From VAZQ01 sp963758945 (lineage in GTDB: Bacteria; Pseudomonadota; Alphaproteobacteria; Rhizobiales; Xanthobacteraceae), in contig CAVWXY010000006.1 of NCBI GenBank assembly GCA_963758945.1, forward strand, positions 1,178,001 through 1,242,000: a DNA stretch of 64,000 nt. The letters are read 5' to 3'. Each line of letters opens with the position of its first letter. Within the stretch, counting starts at the first letter, position 1. The position numbers and the translations under genes were made by a program. Below the pieces are notes generated by a model that saw only the letters and a list, made by a program, of their open reading frames with translations, ran no database searches and was not told the DNA's origin. This document shows, in pieces, positions 7,856 to 15,159 of this stretch.

Positions 7856-9414
7856 CCCACGCCCTCCTCGCCGACAGCGCGGCCGATTGGCGCCCCGCTC
7901 GGGGCCTCCGACAAGCGCGTCGGCATCGTATCGATCCGCAATCGTCGACGCAGGCCGCGGGAGAAGGCGTCGACCGCCATCGACAGCAGCGCGGTGACGA
8001 GGATCAGCACGACCGCAACGTCGAGCCGAAACTCGGAGATCGCCGCATCGACGTAATAGCCGAGCGTCGTCACTCCCAGGATCCCGAAGATTGCGCTCTC
8101 GCGCAGGATGATCTCCCATCGGTAGAGCGCGTAGGCGAGGAACTGGCCGTAGAGCCGCGGCACCGTTTCGTAGCAGTAGAGATTGGCGCCCGTTGCCGCG
8201 TCGGGTCGATACTCGAGCACGTCGGCGTGGCGACCCATGAGGTAGCCGACGATGGCGCCGTTGTGCAGCGACAATGCGATGATCGCCGGCAACATCGAGG
8301 GGCCAAGCAGCTGCAGCAGCACGTAAACGACCATGTATTCGGGGGTCGAACGTACGACCACGAGCGCGACGCGTCCGAGCAATTGTCCAATCCGACCGGC
8401 GAATCTGCGGCAGATCAAGGGGAACAGCACCAGCGCGATCACGCCCATCGCGACCAGGGCCACCTGCGAGAGCAGAAGCGTCTGGATCGCGCCGGGTGCG
8501 GCCTGGCGGATGACGATCGGCCACAGCCAAACCGCCAGGTTCATCCATGTCGCGGCTGCGAGAAGGTCCGCGCCCCGCAACGGTGCCGGGACGATGTCGT
8601 GGGTCAGGAAACGCATCAGGTTCGCAAGTGCAGAGCCGCCGCCGATCGTCTCGGGCAATACAAGCATGCTGACGCCGATCAGGATCGGTACCGTCGCCGG
8701 TCGCGCCCACAATCGGCGCGTGCCGATCAGAACGTAGAAGGCAAACAGCAGCGCCGCGGCCTCCCGGTAATGGCCCTGCTTGAAGAAAGAATTGAGATGA
8801 AAGCCGATGGTCGGCAGGCCGACGAAGCCCAACACCAGAGTCGAGCGCATGCCGCATTCGAGGCGATAAAGCGTGTAGGTCCAGAATTGCGGCGCCAATT
8901 CGGGGATGCGCGCATAGGCGAAGCGCGCGATGATCGAGGTCCCGCTCGGCAGCACGCGTTCAGCCGAGAGGTCGGCCTCCTCGATCATCTCTGCGAACAC
9001 CTTGGCGAAGATGCCGGAATAGGGAATCGCGACGGCGAGGATTCCCGTGGTCGGCGACAGTCCCGCGATCTGGATCAGCAGCAACGCCCAGAACAGCTCG
9101 TGCACGGAGCGCAGGAACGCGCACAGCAGCCGGACCGTGCGCAAGCGCGCGAACACCAGCGCGAGCAGGAACCCGGCGCTCGCGCCGATCGTCACTCCGA
9201 GGACAGCAAACGCCACCGTCCACACCACGCTCATCGCCTCGATCGAGAGCAGGTCCGGCCGGATCAGGCCGGCCGCGAGCCGGCGCATCTCGGCCCACGG
9301 ATCCAGTGCGCTCACCGCAAGGTCGGACAGCGCGAGTGCGGCGGCGGCGATCAGCACGAATAGAGTGGTGACCGACCGGTAGCCGAGCGTCGGCAATGTG
9401 AGACCGGGGGCCAT
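7843..9414 (-). CDS. phnE: PhnE-type ABC permease, double-length (two fused permease domains)
   Basis: A very hydrophobic 523-residue protein made of two consecutive phosphonate-type (PhnE) permease units, each with about six membrane helices. The first unit contains the ARIPELAPQFWTYTLYRLECGMRSTLVLGFVG region and the second the parallel YETVPRLYGQFLAYALYRWEIILRES region. A normal PhnE is about 260-290 residues and works as a dimer, so this is an internal duplication/fusion. ATG at 9414 is used; the ATPase gene ends 14 bases before it. It overlaps selD. The symbol gives the family only: the setting between senB and selD argues for transport of a selenium compound or an analogous oxyanion. Confidence 0.8.
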   Translation of the reverse strand: MAPGLTLPTLGYRSVTTLFVLIAAAALALSDLAVSALDPWAEMRRLAAGLIRPDLLSIEAMSVVWTVAFAVLGVTIGASAGFLLALVFARLRTVRLLCAFLRSVHELFWALLLIQIAGLSPTTGILAVAIPYSGIFAKVFAEMIEEADLSAERVLPSGTSIIARFAYARIPELAPQFWTYTLYRLECGMRSTLVLGFVGLPTIGFHLNSFFKQGHYREAAALLFAFYVLIGTRRLWARPATVPILIGVSMLVLPETIGGGSALANLMRFLTHDIVPAPLRGADLLAAATWMNLAVWLWPIVIRQAAPGAIQTLLLSQVALVAMGVIALVLFPLICRRFAGRIGQLLGRVALVVVRSTPEYMVVYVLLQLLGPSMLPAIIALSLHNGAIVGYLMGRHADVLEYRPDAATGANLYCYETVPRLYGQFLAYALYRWEIILRESAIFGILGVTTLGYYVDAAISEFRLDVAVVLILVTALLSMAVDAFSRGLRRRLRIDTMPTRLSEAPSGAPIGRAVGEEGVGCKA

Positions 9415-9428
9415 CGGGACCGCTTGCG

Positions 9429-10088
9429 TTATCCGCCGTAATACGGAATGAGGTCGACGGGGCTGATCGTGGGCGTGGGTGCGTCGAGCACGAGGCGGCC
9501 CTCCTCGAGCACCACGACGCGGTCGGCATGGGCGAGGGCGAGCGGAATGTCGTGCATGGCGAGGATGACGGTGTCGTGGCGCCCGCACAGCTTGCCGAGG
9601 ATCTCGGTTCCCTGCCGGCGGTCGAGCGCCGACACTGGCTCGTCGCCGATGACGATCGAGCGGTCGTTGTACAGCGCGCGTGCGACGGACGCACGTTGCT
9701 GTTGCCCGCCGGACAGCGTCCCGGCCCGCTCGAACAGCTTGTCGGCGAGTCCGACCAGCTCGAGCGTGCTTTCGACTTCGACGACATCGCGTCGCGCCGG
9801 CCACGCCAAAGTGCGCAGATTGTACCAGGTCGGATGGCGATCGAGCCGGCCCATATAGACATTGTGAAAGACCGACAGCGTCTTCACCAGTGCGGCCGCT
9901 TGCGGGATCAGTGCGACCCGATCGGCCAGCCGCGCATATAGCAGGTGGAGCAGCGTCGATTTGCCGGCACCGGACCTCCCCATCACCGCGATGCGCTCGC
10001 CGGCATTGATCGTCAGGTTGACATCGTGCAGCACCGCCCGGCCAGCATAGCCGACCGACGCGTTACGTAGCTCGACCAGCGAGGACAC
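9429..10088 (-). CDS. phnC: PhnC-type ABC transporter ATPase
   Basis: ATP-binding subunit (219 residues) of the PhnCDE-like importer. Visible motifs are Walker A GRSGAGKST (37-45), signature LSGGQQQR (125-132), Walker B SIVIGDEP (144-151) and the H-loop AMHDIPLALAHADRV. It is somewhat shorter than a typical PhnC of about 260 residues. GTG at 10088 is chosen: it lies 11 bases after the receptor stop with GAAGAG upstream, and the ABC fold begins a few residues later. A longer open frame into the receptor gene is a shadow. It is translated together with the receptor and the double permease. The substrate is unproven; see the permease entry. Confidence 0.85.
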   Translation of the reverse strand: MSSLVELRNASVGYAGRAVLHDVNLTINAGERIAVMGRSGAGKSTLLHLLYARLADRVALIPQAAALVKTLSVFHNVYMGRLDRHPTWYNLRTLAWPARRDVVEVESTLELVGLADKLFERAGTLSGGQQQRASVARALYNDRSIVIGDEPVSALDRRQGTEILGKLCGRHDTVILAMHDIPLALAHADRVVVLEEGRLVLDAPTPTISPVDLIPYYGG

Positions 10089-10099
10089 GAGCGAGCTCT

Positions 10100-10966
10100 T
10101 CAGTTCAGGAGATTGGTCGCCTTGCCGACCTCCTCGATCGGGCCGTAGTCGGCGTTCTTGGCCGGAATGAACTTGGAGCGGGCGAATTGGTCGAGAATGG
10201 CCCGATCTTCGATGGCCAGCAACGCGGCGGTAAGCCTGTCCTTGAAGCCCGCGCCGTACACCCGATCGACGTCGCCGCGCACGGTCCATTGATAGTCGGG
10301 AAAGGTCGGCGTCTCCCAGATCACGACGACCTGCGCCGGATCGATCTTGCCGGCTTTCTTGTCGAGCTCCCAAACCGTGAAATCGAGCACGCCGACCTCG
10401 AAGGCGCCGGACTGCACCAGCTGTATGGTCCGGCTGTGGTCGCCGGAGAAGCCGACGCGCGCGAACACCTCGTCGGGGCCGCGCCCGAACGCCTTGCGAA
10501 TGAAATATTCCGGCATCAGCCGGCCGGAGGTCGAGGCCCGCGATCCGAAAGTGAACGATTTGCCCGCAATCCCTTTCGGAAACTCCGTGGAGGGTGTGAG
10601 CCCCGTCTTGGTATTGGCGATCATGAACGACTTGAACGCCACGTCCTCGGCGCCCTGAGCGATTGCTTGCGAGCCCGGCACTTGACGGCGAGCCTGCACG
10701 CCGGTGAAGCCGCCGAACCAGGCCAACTGGACCTGGCCATTGGTGAACGCGGTGACGGCGGCCGGGTAGCTCTTCACCGGCAGATACTTCACCGGCACAC
10801 CGAGCTTGCCCTGGAGATATTCGGCGACCCGGGTGAAGCGTTCGACCAGCCGGGTCTCGTCTTGGTCGGGGATCGCCGTGAACACGAAAGTGGCTTTATC
10901 CTGCGCGAAAGCGATGCTGCTGCCCAGCGACATCGCCAGCGCCAATGCGACCGTTATCCGCTTCAT
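10100..10966 (-). CDS. phnD: PhnD-type periplasmic substrate-binding protein
   Basis: Solute receptor of 288 residues in the PhnD/phosphate-phosphite-phosphonate group. A clear Sec signal peptide (MKRITVALALAMSLGSSIAFAQ) precedes the type II binding-protein fold, with the typical QDETRLVERFTRVAEYL start, QLAWFGGFTGVQAR and FTFGSRASTSGR segments. The last of these corresponds to the anion-binding S-x-S-G region of PhnD proteins. ATG at 10966 follows GGGAG and starts the signal peptide; the longer reading to 11032 does not. It follows senB by 93 bases on the same strand. PhnD-like receptors bind tetrahedral oxyanions, so a selenium or phosphorus oxyanion is plausible. Confidence 0.85.
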   Translation of the reverse strand: MKRITVALALAMSLGSSIAFAQDKATFVFTAIPDQDETRLVERFTRVAEYLQGKLGVPVKYLPVKSYPAAVTAFTNGQVQLAWFGGFTGVQARRQVPGSQAIAQGAEDVAFKSFMIANTKTGLTPSTEFPKGIAGKSFTFGSRASTSGRLMPEYFIRKAFGRGPDEVFARVGFSGDHSRTIQLVQSGAFEVGVLDFTVWELDKKAGKIDPAQVVVIWETPTFPDYQWTVRGDVDRVYGAGFKDRLTAALLAIEDRAILDQFARSKFIPAKNADYGPIEEVGKATNLLN

Positions 10967-11059
10967 GAACACAGCTCCCTGCCGTCGTGACCGGGAAATC
11001 CATAACCTTGCCCGGTACAAGGGGAATTTCAAATTGGCTCCATCCTTATCACATGTTCG

Positions 11060-12091
11060 TCAATCCACGGCGGCCGGTCGCGCGCGGACGTCGGAACCCC
11101 GCCGCCGGCGAGCCCCTGCCGCCGCGCGAGGCTTGGGCGTGAGCTCGCCGATGAGCCGCTGCCATGCGGCTTTCTCCCGCCCCGGGCGGAACAGACGGGC
11201 GCGGCGGGTGATCGCACGGCGCAGCCGCGCCAGGAACTCCGGCCTGCGCTCGATCCGACGCAGCAGCCGTGCCAGCGCCGTGGTGTCGCCGACCGGAAAA
11301 TAGCCCGGATAGTCCCGGCCGAGCAGGCCGACCGAGCCGTCGATCCGCGAGGCCAATACCGGCACGCCGGCGGCGACCGCCTCCGAAATGACGTTCGCTC
11401 CGCCCTCGCTCAGAGACGACAGCACCATCGCCCGCGCGCGGACGAGCAGTCGCCGCACCTCCGCGCGCGGCCTGTCGCCGCGCCAGAGGTAGCGTGGATT
11501 GAGCTTCATCTCGGCTTTGGCCATCGCCGCCCAGCGCGGCGTCTCGGCCGCCCCGAGATGCACGATGCGAATCCGTGAGGCCGATGGCAGGAGGCGCGCT
11601 GCCTCGGCGACGCGAAACGGGTCCTTTACCGCTCGCAGATGCCCGATCACGGCCACATCGAAGCCGCGCAGCGCGCGGGGACCGGATGGGCGCGGCGGAG
11701 GGGAAGCCGACTGGTACACGACGCGAACCTTTCGCCGAAATTGCGCCGGCACGCGCCGCCGCGCAAGCTCCTGCAGCGCGACCAGGCGATCGGCGGATGC
11801 GAGCGAATGCAAAGTCGGCACCGGGTCGCGAGCGACATATTCATAGATGTCCGTGCCGCTCAGGGCGACGATCAGCGGCCGATCCGGAAAACGCTCGCGA
11901 AAATCGCGGATGCTGTCCGCGCTGCGCCATGCGTGGAGCGCGACCATCATGTCCGCCGCGGCGCCATCATACCGGTGGAGGACGTGAACGTCGTGGCCGA
12001 GCTCGCGCATGATCCGCGTCCAGCGCCTGGTCGTCGTCGCATTCCCGGACCGTGACGACGAGCGGACCGGTGTGATAAGGACGATCTTCAT
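11060..12091 (-). CDS. senB: Selenosugar synthase SenB-type glycosyltransferase (TIGR04348-like)
   Basis: A 343-residue GT4-fold protein. The N-terminal IVLITPVRSSSRSGNATT...RRW, the IVALSGTDIYEY loop and the C-terminal SSLSEGGANVISEAVAAGVPVLAS nucleotide-sugar motif match the TIGR04348 glycosyltransferases now known as SenB. In the characterised selenoneine pathway SenB makes a selenosugar from selenophosphate and a UDP-sugar. Next to it are an EgtB-like gene (divergent) and selD (same operon), the diagnostic sen set. The ATG at 12091 overlaps the start codon of senA within one CATG; an alternative ATG at 12106 lies inside senA. Neither has a good ribosome-binding site. The Arg-rich tail is probably disordered. 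Confidence 0.8.
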   Translation of the reverse strand: MKIVLITPVRSSSRSGNATTTRRWTRIMRELGHDVHVLHRYDGAAADMMVALHAWRSADSIRDFRERFPDRPLIVALSGTDIYEYVARDPVPTLHSLASADRLVALQELARRRVPAQFRRKVRVVYQSASPPPRPSGPRALRGFDVAVIGHLRAVKDPFRVAEAARLLPSASRIRIVHLGAAETPRWAAMAKAEMKLNPRYLWRGDRPRAEVRRLLVRARAMVLSSLSEGGANVISEAVAAGVPVLASRIDGSVGLLGRDYPGYFPVGDTTALARLLRRIERRPEFLARLRRAITRRARLFRPGREKAAWQRLIGELTPKPRAAAGARRRRGSDVRARPAAVD

Positions 12092-13412
12092 GAACGAGGC
12101 TCTCATACAGCGACCGACGAGCGGCGCGGCACCGGAGGTTCTGGCGGCTCAGCTGCGCGAGGCGCGCACACATATGCGCGGCCTTACGCAGGACCTGTCG
12201 AACGAGCAGTTGATGGGACCGATGCTGCCGATCGTCAATCCCGTGCTGTGGGAGATCGGGCATGTCGGCTGGTTCCATGAATACTGGACGCTTCGCCACG
12301 CTCACGGCGAAGCACCGATTCTCGACCGCGGCGATCGGCTCTGGAATTCGAGCACGGTCGCCCACGCAACGCGGTGGGAGCTCGACCTGCCCGACCGCAA
12401 CGGCGTGTTCGGATACATGACGGACGTCCTCGGGCGGCAGCTCGATCGGCTGGGCGGCGGAATTGATGGCCATACGAGGTATTTTTACGAGCTGTCGATC
12501 CGGCATGAGGACATGCACGTCGAGGCGCTGACCTATACGCGACAGACGCTCGGCTACGCGCGACCGGAATGTCTCGGGCCCCCGGCGGCTCGCGGTCCCG
12601 GAGCGTGGTCCGGCGACGCCGAAGTGCCCGGCGGACGCTGGCGTCTAGGCTCGACGCCCGCCGATGGTTTTGTTTTCGACAACGAAAAATGGGCGCATGA
12701 GGTCGCCATCGCGCCGTTCCGTATCGCCAAGGCGCCGGTGACGAATGCCGAGTTCGCGGCTTTCGTCGATGCCGGGGGCTATCGCAGTCGCGAATTCTGG
12801 AGCGCCGCCGGCTGGGCGTGGCGCGAGGGCGCGGGCGCCGAGCGGCCGGTCTACTGGCTCCAGCGCGACGGCGGCGGTTGGACCTGGCGCCGCTATGACA
12901 ACGTCGAGCGGCTCGCTCCGCATGCGCCGGTGACCTTCGTCAACTGGTATGAGGCTGAAGCCTGGTGCGGCTGGGCAAAGCGTCGCCTCCCGACCGAGGC
13001 GGAATGGGAAGCCGCCGCCGTTGGCCAACGGGTCGCCGACGGCTCGCGTTTGGCCGAGGGAAAGCGCTCCTGGCCGTGGGGCGACATGGCGCCGAGCGCC
13101 GAGCGCGCCAATCTCGACTTCGCGTTCGACGGGCCGGTCGACGTCGCTGCGCTCGCGGCCGGCGACAGCGGCTTCGGGTGCCGGCAAATGATCGGCAATG
13201 TGTGGGAGTGGACTGCCTCGGATTTCGTGCCGTTTCCTGGCTTCGCCGCCGACCCGTACGAAGACTATTCGCGGCCGTGGTTCGGTACGCGCAAGGTACT
13301 GCGCGGGGGGAGCTGGGCCACCAGCGCGCGGATCGCGCGCCCCGGCTACCGGAACTTCTTCACGCCGGAGCGCAACGACGTCATCGCGGGATTCCGCACT
13401 TGCGCGCTGTGA
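12090..13412 (+). CDS. senA: Selenoneine synthase SenA (EgtB/SUMF1 family)
   Basis: A 440-residue mononuclear non-heme iron enzyme of the EgtB family. The N-terminal DinB-like helical bundle holds the iron ligands His58 (IGHVGWFHEYW) and His139/His143 (RHEDMHVEAL). The C-terminal formylglycine-generating-enzyme/sulfatase-modifying domain shows VPGGRWRLGS, RLPTEAEWEAAA, GNVWEWTAS and VLRGGSWAT. SenA joins hercynine to a selenosugar with oxygen, making the C-Se bond of selenoneine. Sequence alone would also allow ergothioneine synthase EgtB; the adjacent senB and selD decide for SenA. AAGGA lies eight bases before the ATG. No egtD is in the window, so hercynine must come from elsewhere. Confidence 0.8.
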   Translation: MNEALIQRPTSGAAPEVLAAQLREARTHMRGLTQDLSNEQLMGPMLPIVNPVLWEIGHVGWFHEYWTLRHAHGEAPILDRGDRLWNSSTVAHATRWELDLPDRNGVFGYMTDVLGRQLDRLGGGIDGHTRYFYELSIRHEDMHVEALTYTRQTLGYARPECLGPPAARGPGAWSGDAEVPGGRWRLGSTPADGFVFDNEKWAHEVAIAPFRIAKAPVTNAEFAAFVDAGGYRSREFWSAAGWAWREGAGAERPVYWLQRDGGGWTWRRYDNVERLAPHAPVTFVNWYEAEAWCGWAKRRLPTEAEWEAAAVGQRVADGSRLAEGKRSWPWGDMAPSAERANLDFAFDGPVDVAALAAGDSGFGCRQMIGNVWEWTASDFVPFPGFAADPYEDYSRPWFGTRKVLRGGSWATSARIARPGYRNFFTPERNDVIAGFRTCAL

Positions 13413-13842
13413 GGGCTTCTGCGCCTCTCTGGCGTTCGCCTGCGGCCATCACCTTCACGATGGTGAGGCCCCGCCGCCGTGCCGCATTGCGCTTGCCCGG
13501 CATGTGGCATCCACCGCTCGTTCAACGTGTCGTCACGATCGTGGTGCATGCGCTTTCGAGCTTGGATAGCTCGCGGCGCCTTGCCATCTGCACCTTCAGC
13601 TTGCGCGGGCCGCCGCGAACGACCGGGCACCAGCGGGGCAGCAGCGGGTCGAATTATGCGCGGGTGCCCATATCGGCATCGCCGAGAAACCTCCAGCGCG
13701 ACGTCAGCCCGGGTGCCTGCGGAATTGACTTGCGAGTGAGTTTCGGCGTTCGGAATAGTTAAAGCCGGTTCCGGCCACGGCTTGCCGAGCAAGATCTTGC
13801 GCGAGAAGGCCGGAAGCGCGCATCGCAGCACGGGAAACGTCA
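13413..13842. other. 430-bp gap after senA, no gene recognised
   Basis: Neither strand holds a convincing reading frame. A short hairpin (TCACC...GGTGA, 13449-13466) sits about 40 bases after the senA stop without a T-run. A TTGACT hexamer at 13725-13730 could be part of a promoter for the DoxX-like gene, but no -10 is evident at the right distance. Nothing else is seen. Confidence 0.3.
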
Positions 13843-14511
13843 ATGTCGAATTTGCCGAATCCGTTCTCCGACTCCTGGGACTTCCTGATCGGCAACACGG
13901 ACGATTACAACGCCCTCGGTGCCTGGAAATATCTCTTCGTTGCGCTGTTCCTGGCTCTCATCCTCGCCAGTGTGATTGTGGCCATAAGAAACTGGCAGGA
14001 GGATCCCTCGCAACGCACCGCCTCGCACCTCGGCACCTGGTTCGTTCGCGTGCTCGTGGGCGGAATGTGGTTTCAGGGAATGCTGTGGAAGCTGCCGCTG
14101 CCGGTGTCGGACGGCCTCAAATACTGGACCGAGCAGATGGGCGAACGGGCCGCGTTCGCGTTCCATCGCGAATTGGTGACCGAGCTCTATCTGCCTTACA
14201 TGTATGCGTTCAACCCGCTCGTCTTCCTCGCCGAGCTCACGTTCGCCGTATCCCTCATTCTCGGACTCGGGGTGCGCCTCGTCAGCACGCTGGCGATCGT
14301 ATTCGTGCTGCACCTCTGGCTCGGCATCTATCGGAGTGGCAGCCCCGCCGAGTGGCCGTGGTCCTACATCTTCCTCGCCATGGTGTTGTTCTTCTTCGCG
14401 CTCCACGCAGCCGGGCGCAGCCTCGGTCTGGATGCGTGGCTGCGCCGCCATGTCCCCGCGGTCCGGGACGGAGCCGGCTTGTTCGGCAGGCTGCCCAACA
14501 TCGCGGGATGA
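13843..14511 (+). CDS. DoxX/DoxD-like membrane protein
   Basis: A 222-residue protein with about five hydrophobic helices (YLFVALFLALILASVIVA near 31-48, then segments near 68, 125, 145 and 170-190). The pattern RVLVGGMWFQGMLWKLP fits the DoxX/DoxD (thiosulfate:quinone oxidoreductase small-subunit-like) superfamily. Members are often linked to sulfur chemistry or to oxidative-stress membrane complexes, but most have no proven role. It is the last gene inside the segment bounded by the reciprocal remnants, downstream of senA on the same strand with a 430-bp gap. Involvement in selenium or sulfur redox is a guess from position only. Confidence 0.65.
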   Translation: MSNLPNPFSDSWDFLIGNTDDYNALGAWKYLFVALFLALILASVIVAIRNWQEDPSQRTASHLGTWFVRVLVGGMWFQGMLWKLPLPVSDGLKYWTEQMGERAAFAFHRELVTELYLPYMYAFNPLVFLAELTFAVSLILGLGVRLVSTLAIVFVLHLWLGIYRSGSPAEWPWSYIFLAMVLFFFALHAAGRSLGLDAWLRRHVPAVRDGAGLFGRLPNIAG

Positions 14512-14589
14512 GCGCGCCGACGGAGGTCTTCGTGATTGCGGGCTTGCTCCGAAACCCGATCACCCTCTAGGCCTGTGACGAGGCGGGCG

Positions 14590-14660
14590 CTGCGGAGGCC
14601 GCATGGCACGGGCGGCGCGCAGGCCGCGATCGAGTGGCGGGCGGGAGTATTCGCGCATAG
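14590..14660 (+). pseudogene. Remnant of the 3' end of an aminotransferase gene
   Basis: About 70 bases that match the end of the intact aminotransferase gene (5284-5354). Translated, LRRPHGTGGAQAAIEWRAG corresponds to LRIPHGKGGAQAAIEWLGE. The segment has no start and no frame continuity. It lies just before the PPOX gene, mirroring the PPOX fragment found after the intact aminotransferase gene at 5.4 kb. No other feature is seen between 14512 and 14717. Confidence 0.7.
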
Positions 14661-14717
14661 AGTGTCACGGTTTGGTTGCATTGCCGCGAGGCGAGCAGCA
14701 CGTTGGATGGTGCCGAC

Positions 14718-15116
14718 ATGACAACGATCCCCGAAAAATATCTCGATCTGCTCCAGCGCAAGAAGGCGTTTGCGAGTTTGGCCACGACGATGCCGGATGG
14801 ATCGCCCCAGGTCACCCCGGTCTGGTTCGACTACGACGGCGACTTGCTTCGCGTGAACACGGCGAAGGGAAGGGTCAAGGCGCGCAACTTGCACAAAGGC
14901 GCTCCCGTGGCGCTCGCGATCATCGATCCCGACAATCCGTATCGTTACGTCCAGATTCGTGGCCGCGTCCGGCGTGTCACGGAAGCCGGCGCCGCTGATC
15001 ACATCGATTCGCTCGCGAAGAAATACCTTGGTCAAGACAAGTACACCGGTGCCCGACCGGGCGAGGTTCGTCTGATGTGCGAGATCGAACCGAATGCCGC
15101 GTCCGGCATGGGTTGA
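14718..15116 (+). CDS. PPOX-class F420/FMN-dependent oxidoreductase-like protein
   Basis: A 132-residue split-barrel protein of the pyridoxamine 5'-phosphate oxidase-like superfamily. It shows FASLATTMPDGSPQVTPVWFDYDGDLLRVNTAKGRVKARNL, the flavin/F420-binding strand pattern, followed by VALAIIDPDNPYRYVQIRGRV. These small proteins reduce or bind flavin, F420 or heme; the specific reaction is unknown. ATG at 14718 directly precedes the conserved MTTIPEKYLDLL. It is the right-hand neighbour of the selenium island; a fragment of its 5' end is left beside the aminotransferase gene 9 kb upstream, so the two genes were probably once adjacent. Confidence 0.75.
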   Translation: MTTIPEKYLDLLQRKKAFASLATTMPDGSPQVTPVWFDYDGDLLRVNTAKGRVKARNLHKGAPVALAIIDPDNPYRYVQIRGRVRRVTEAGAADHIDSLAKKYLGQDKYTGARPGEVRLMCEIEPNAASGMG

Positions 15117-15159
15117 TGGCCGGCACGTGCGCGGCGAGGCAGGGCCCATTCCTGCGCGA

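Noticed and set aside
7856..8857. N-terminal 334-codon extension of the selD reading frame
   Set aside because: It runs antisense-free but in another frame through the permease gene, has no homologous features, and ATG 7855 has a strong ribosome site exactly at the flavoprotein start.
12090..13412. Ergothioneine synthase EgtB
   Set aside because: The fold fits, but egtD is absent nearby and senB and selD are directly linked, which points to selenoneine synthase.
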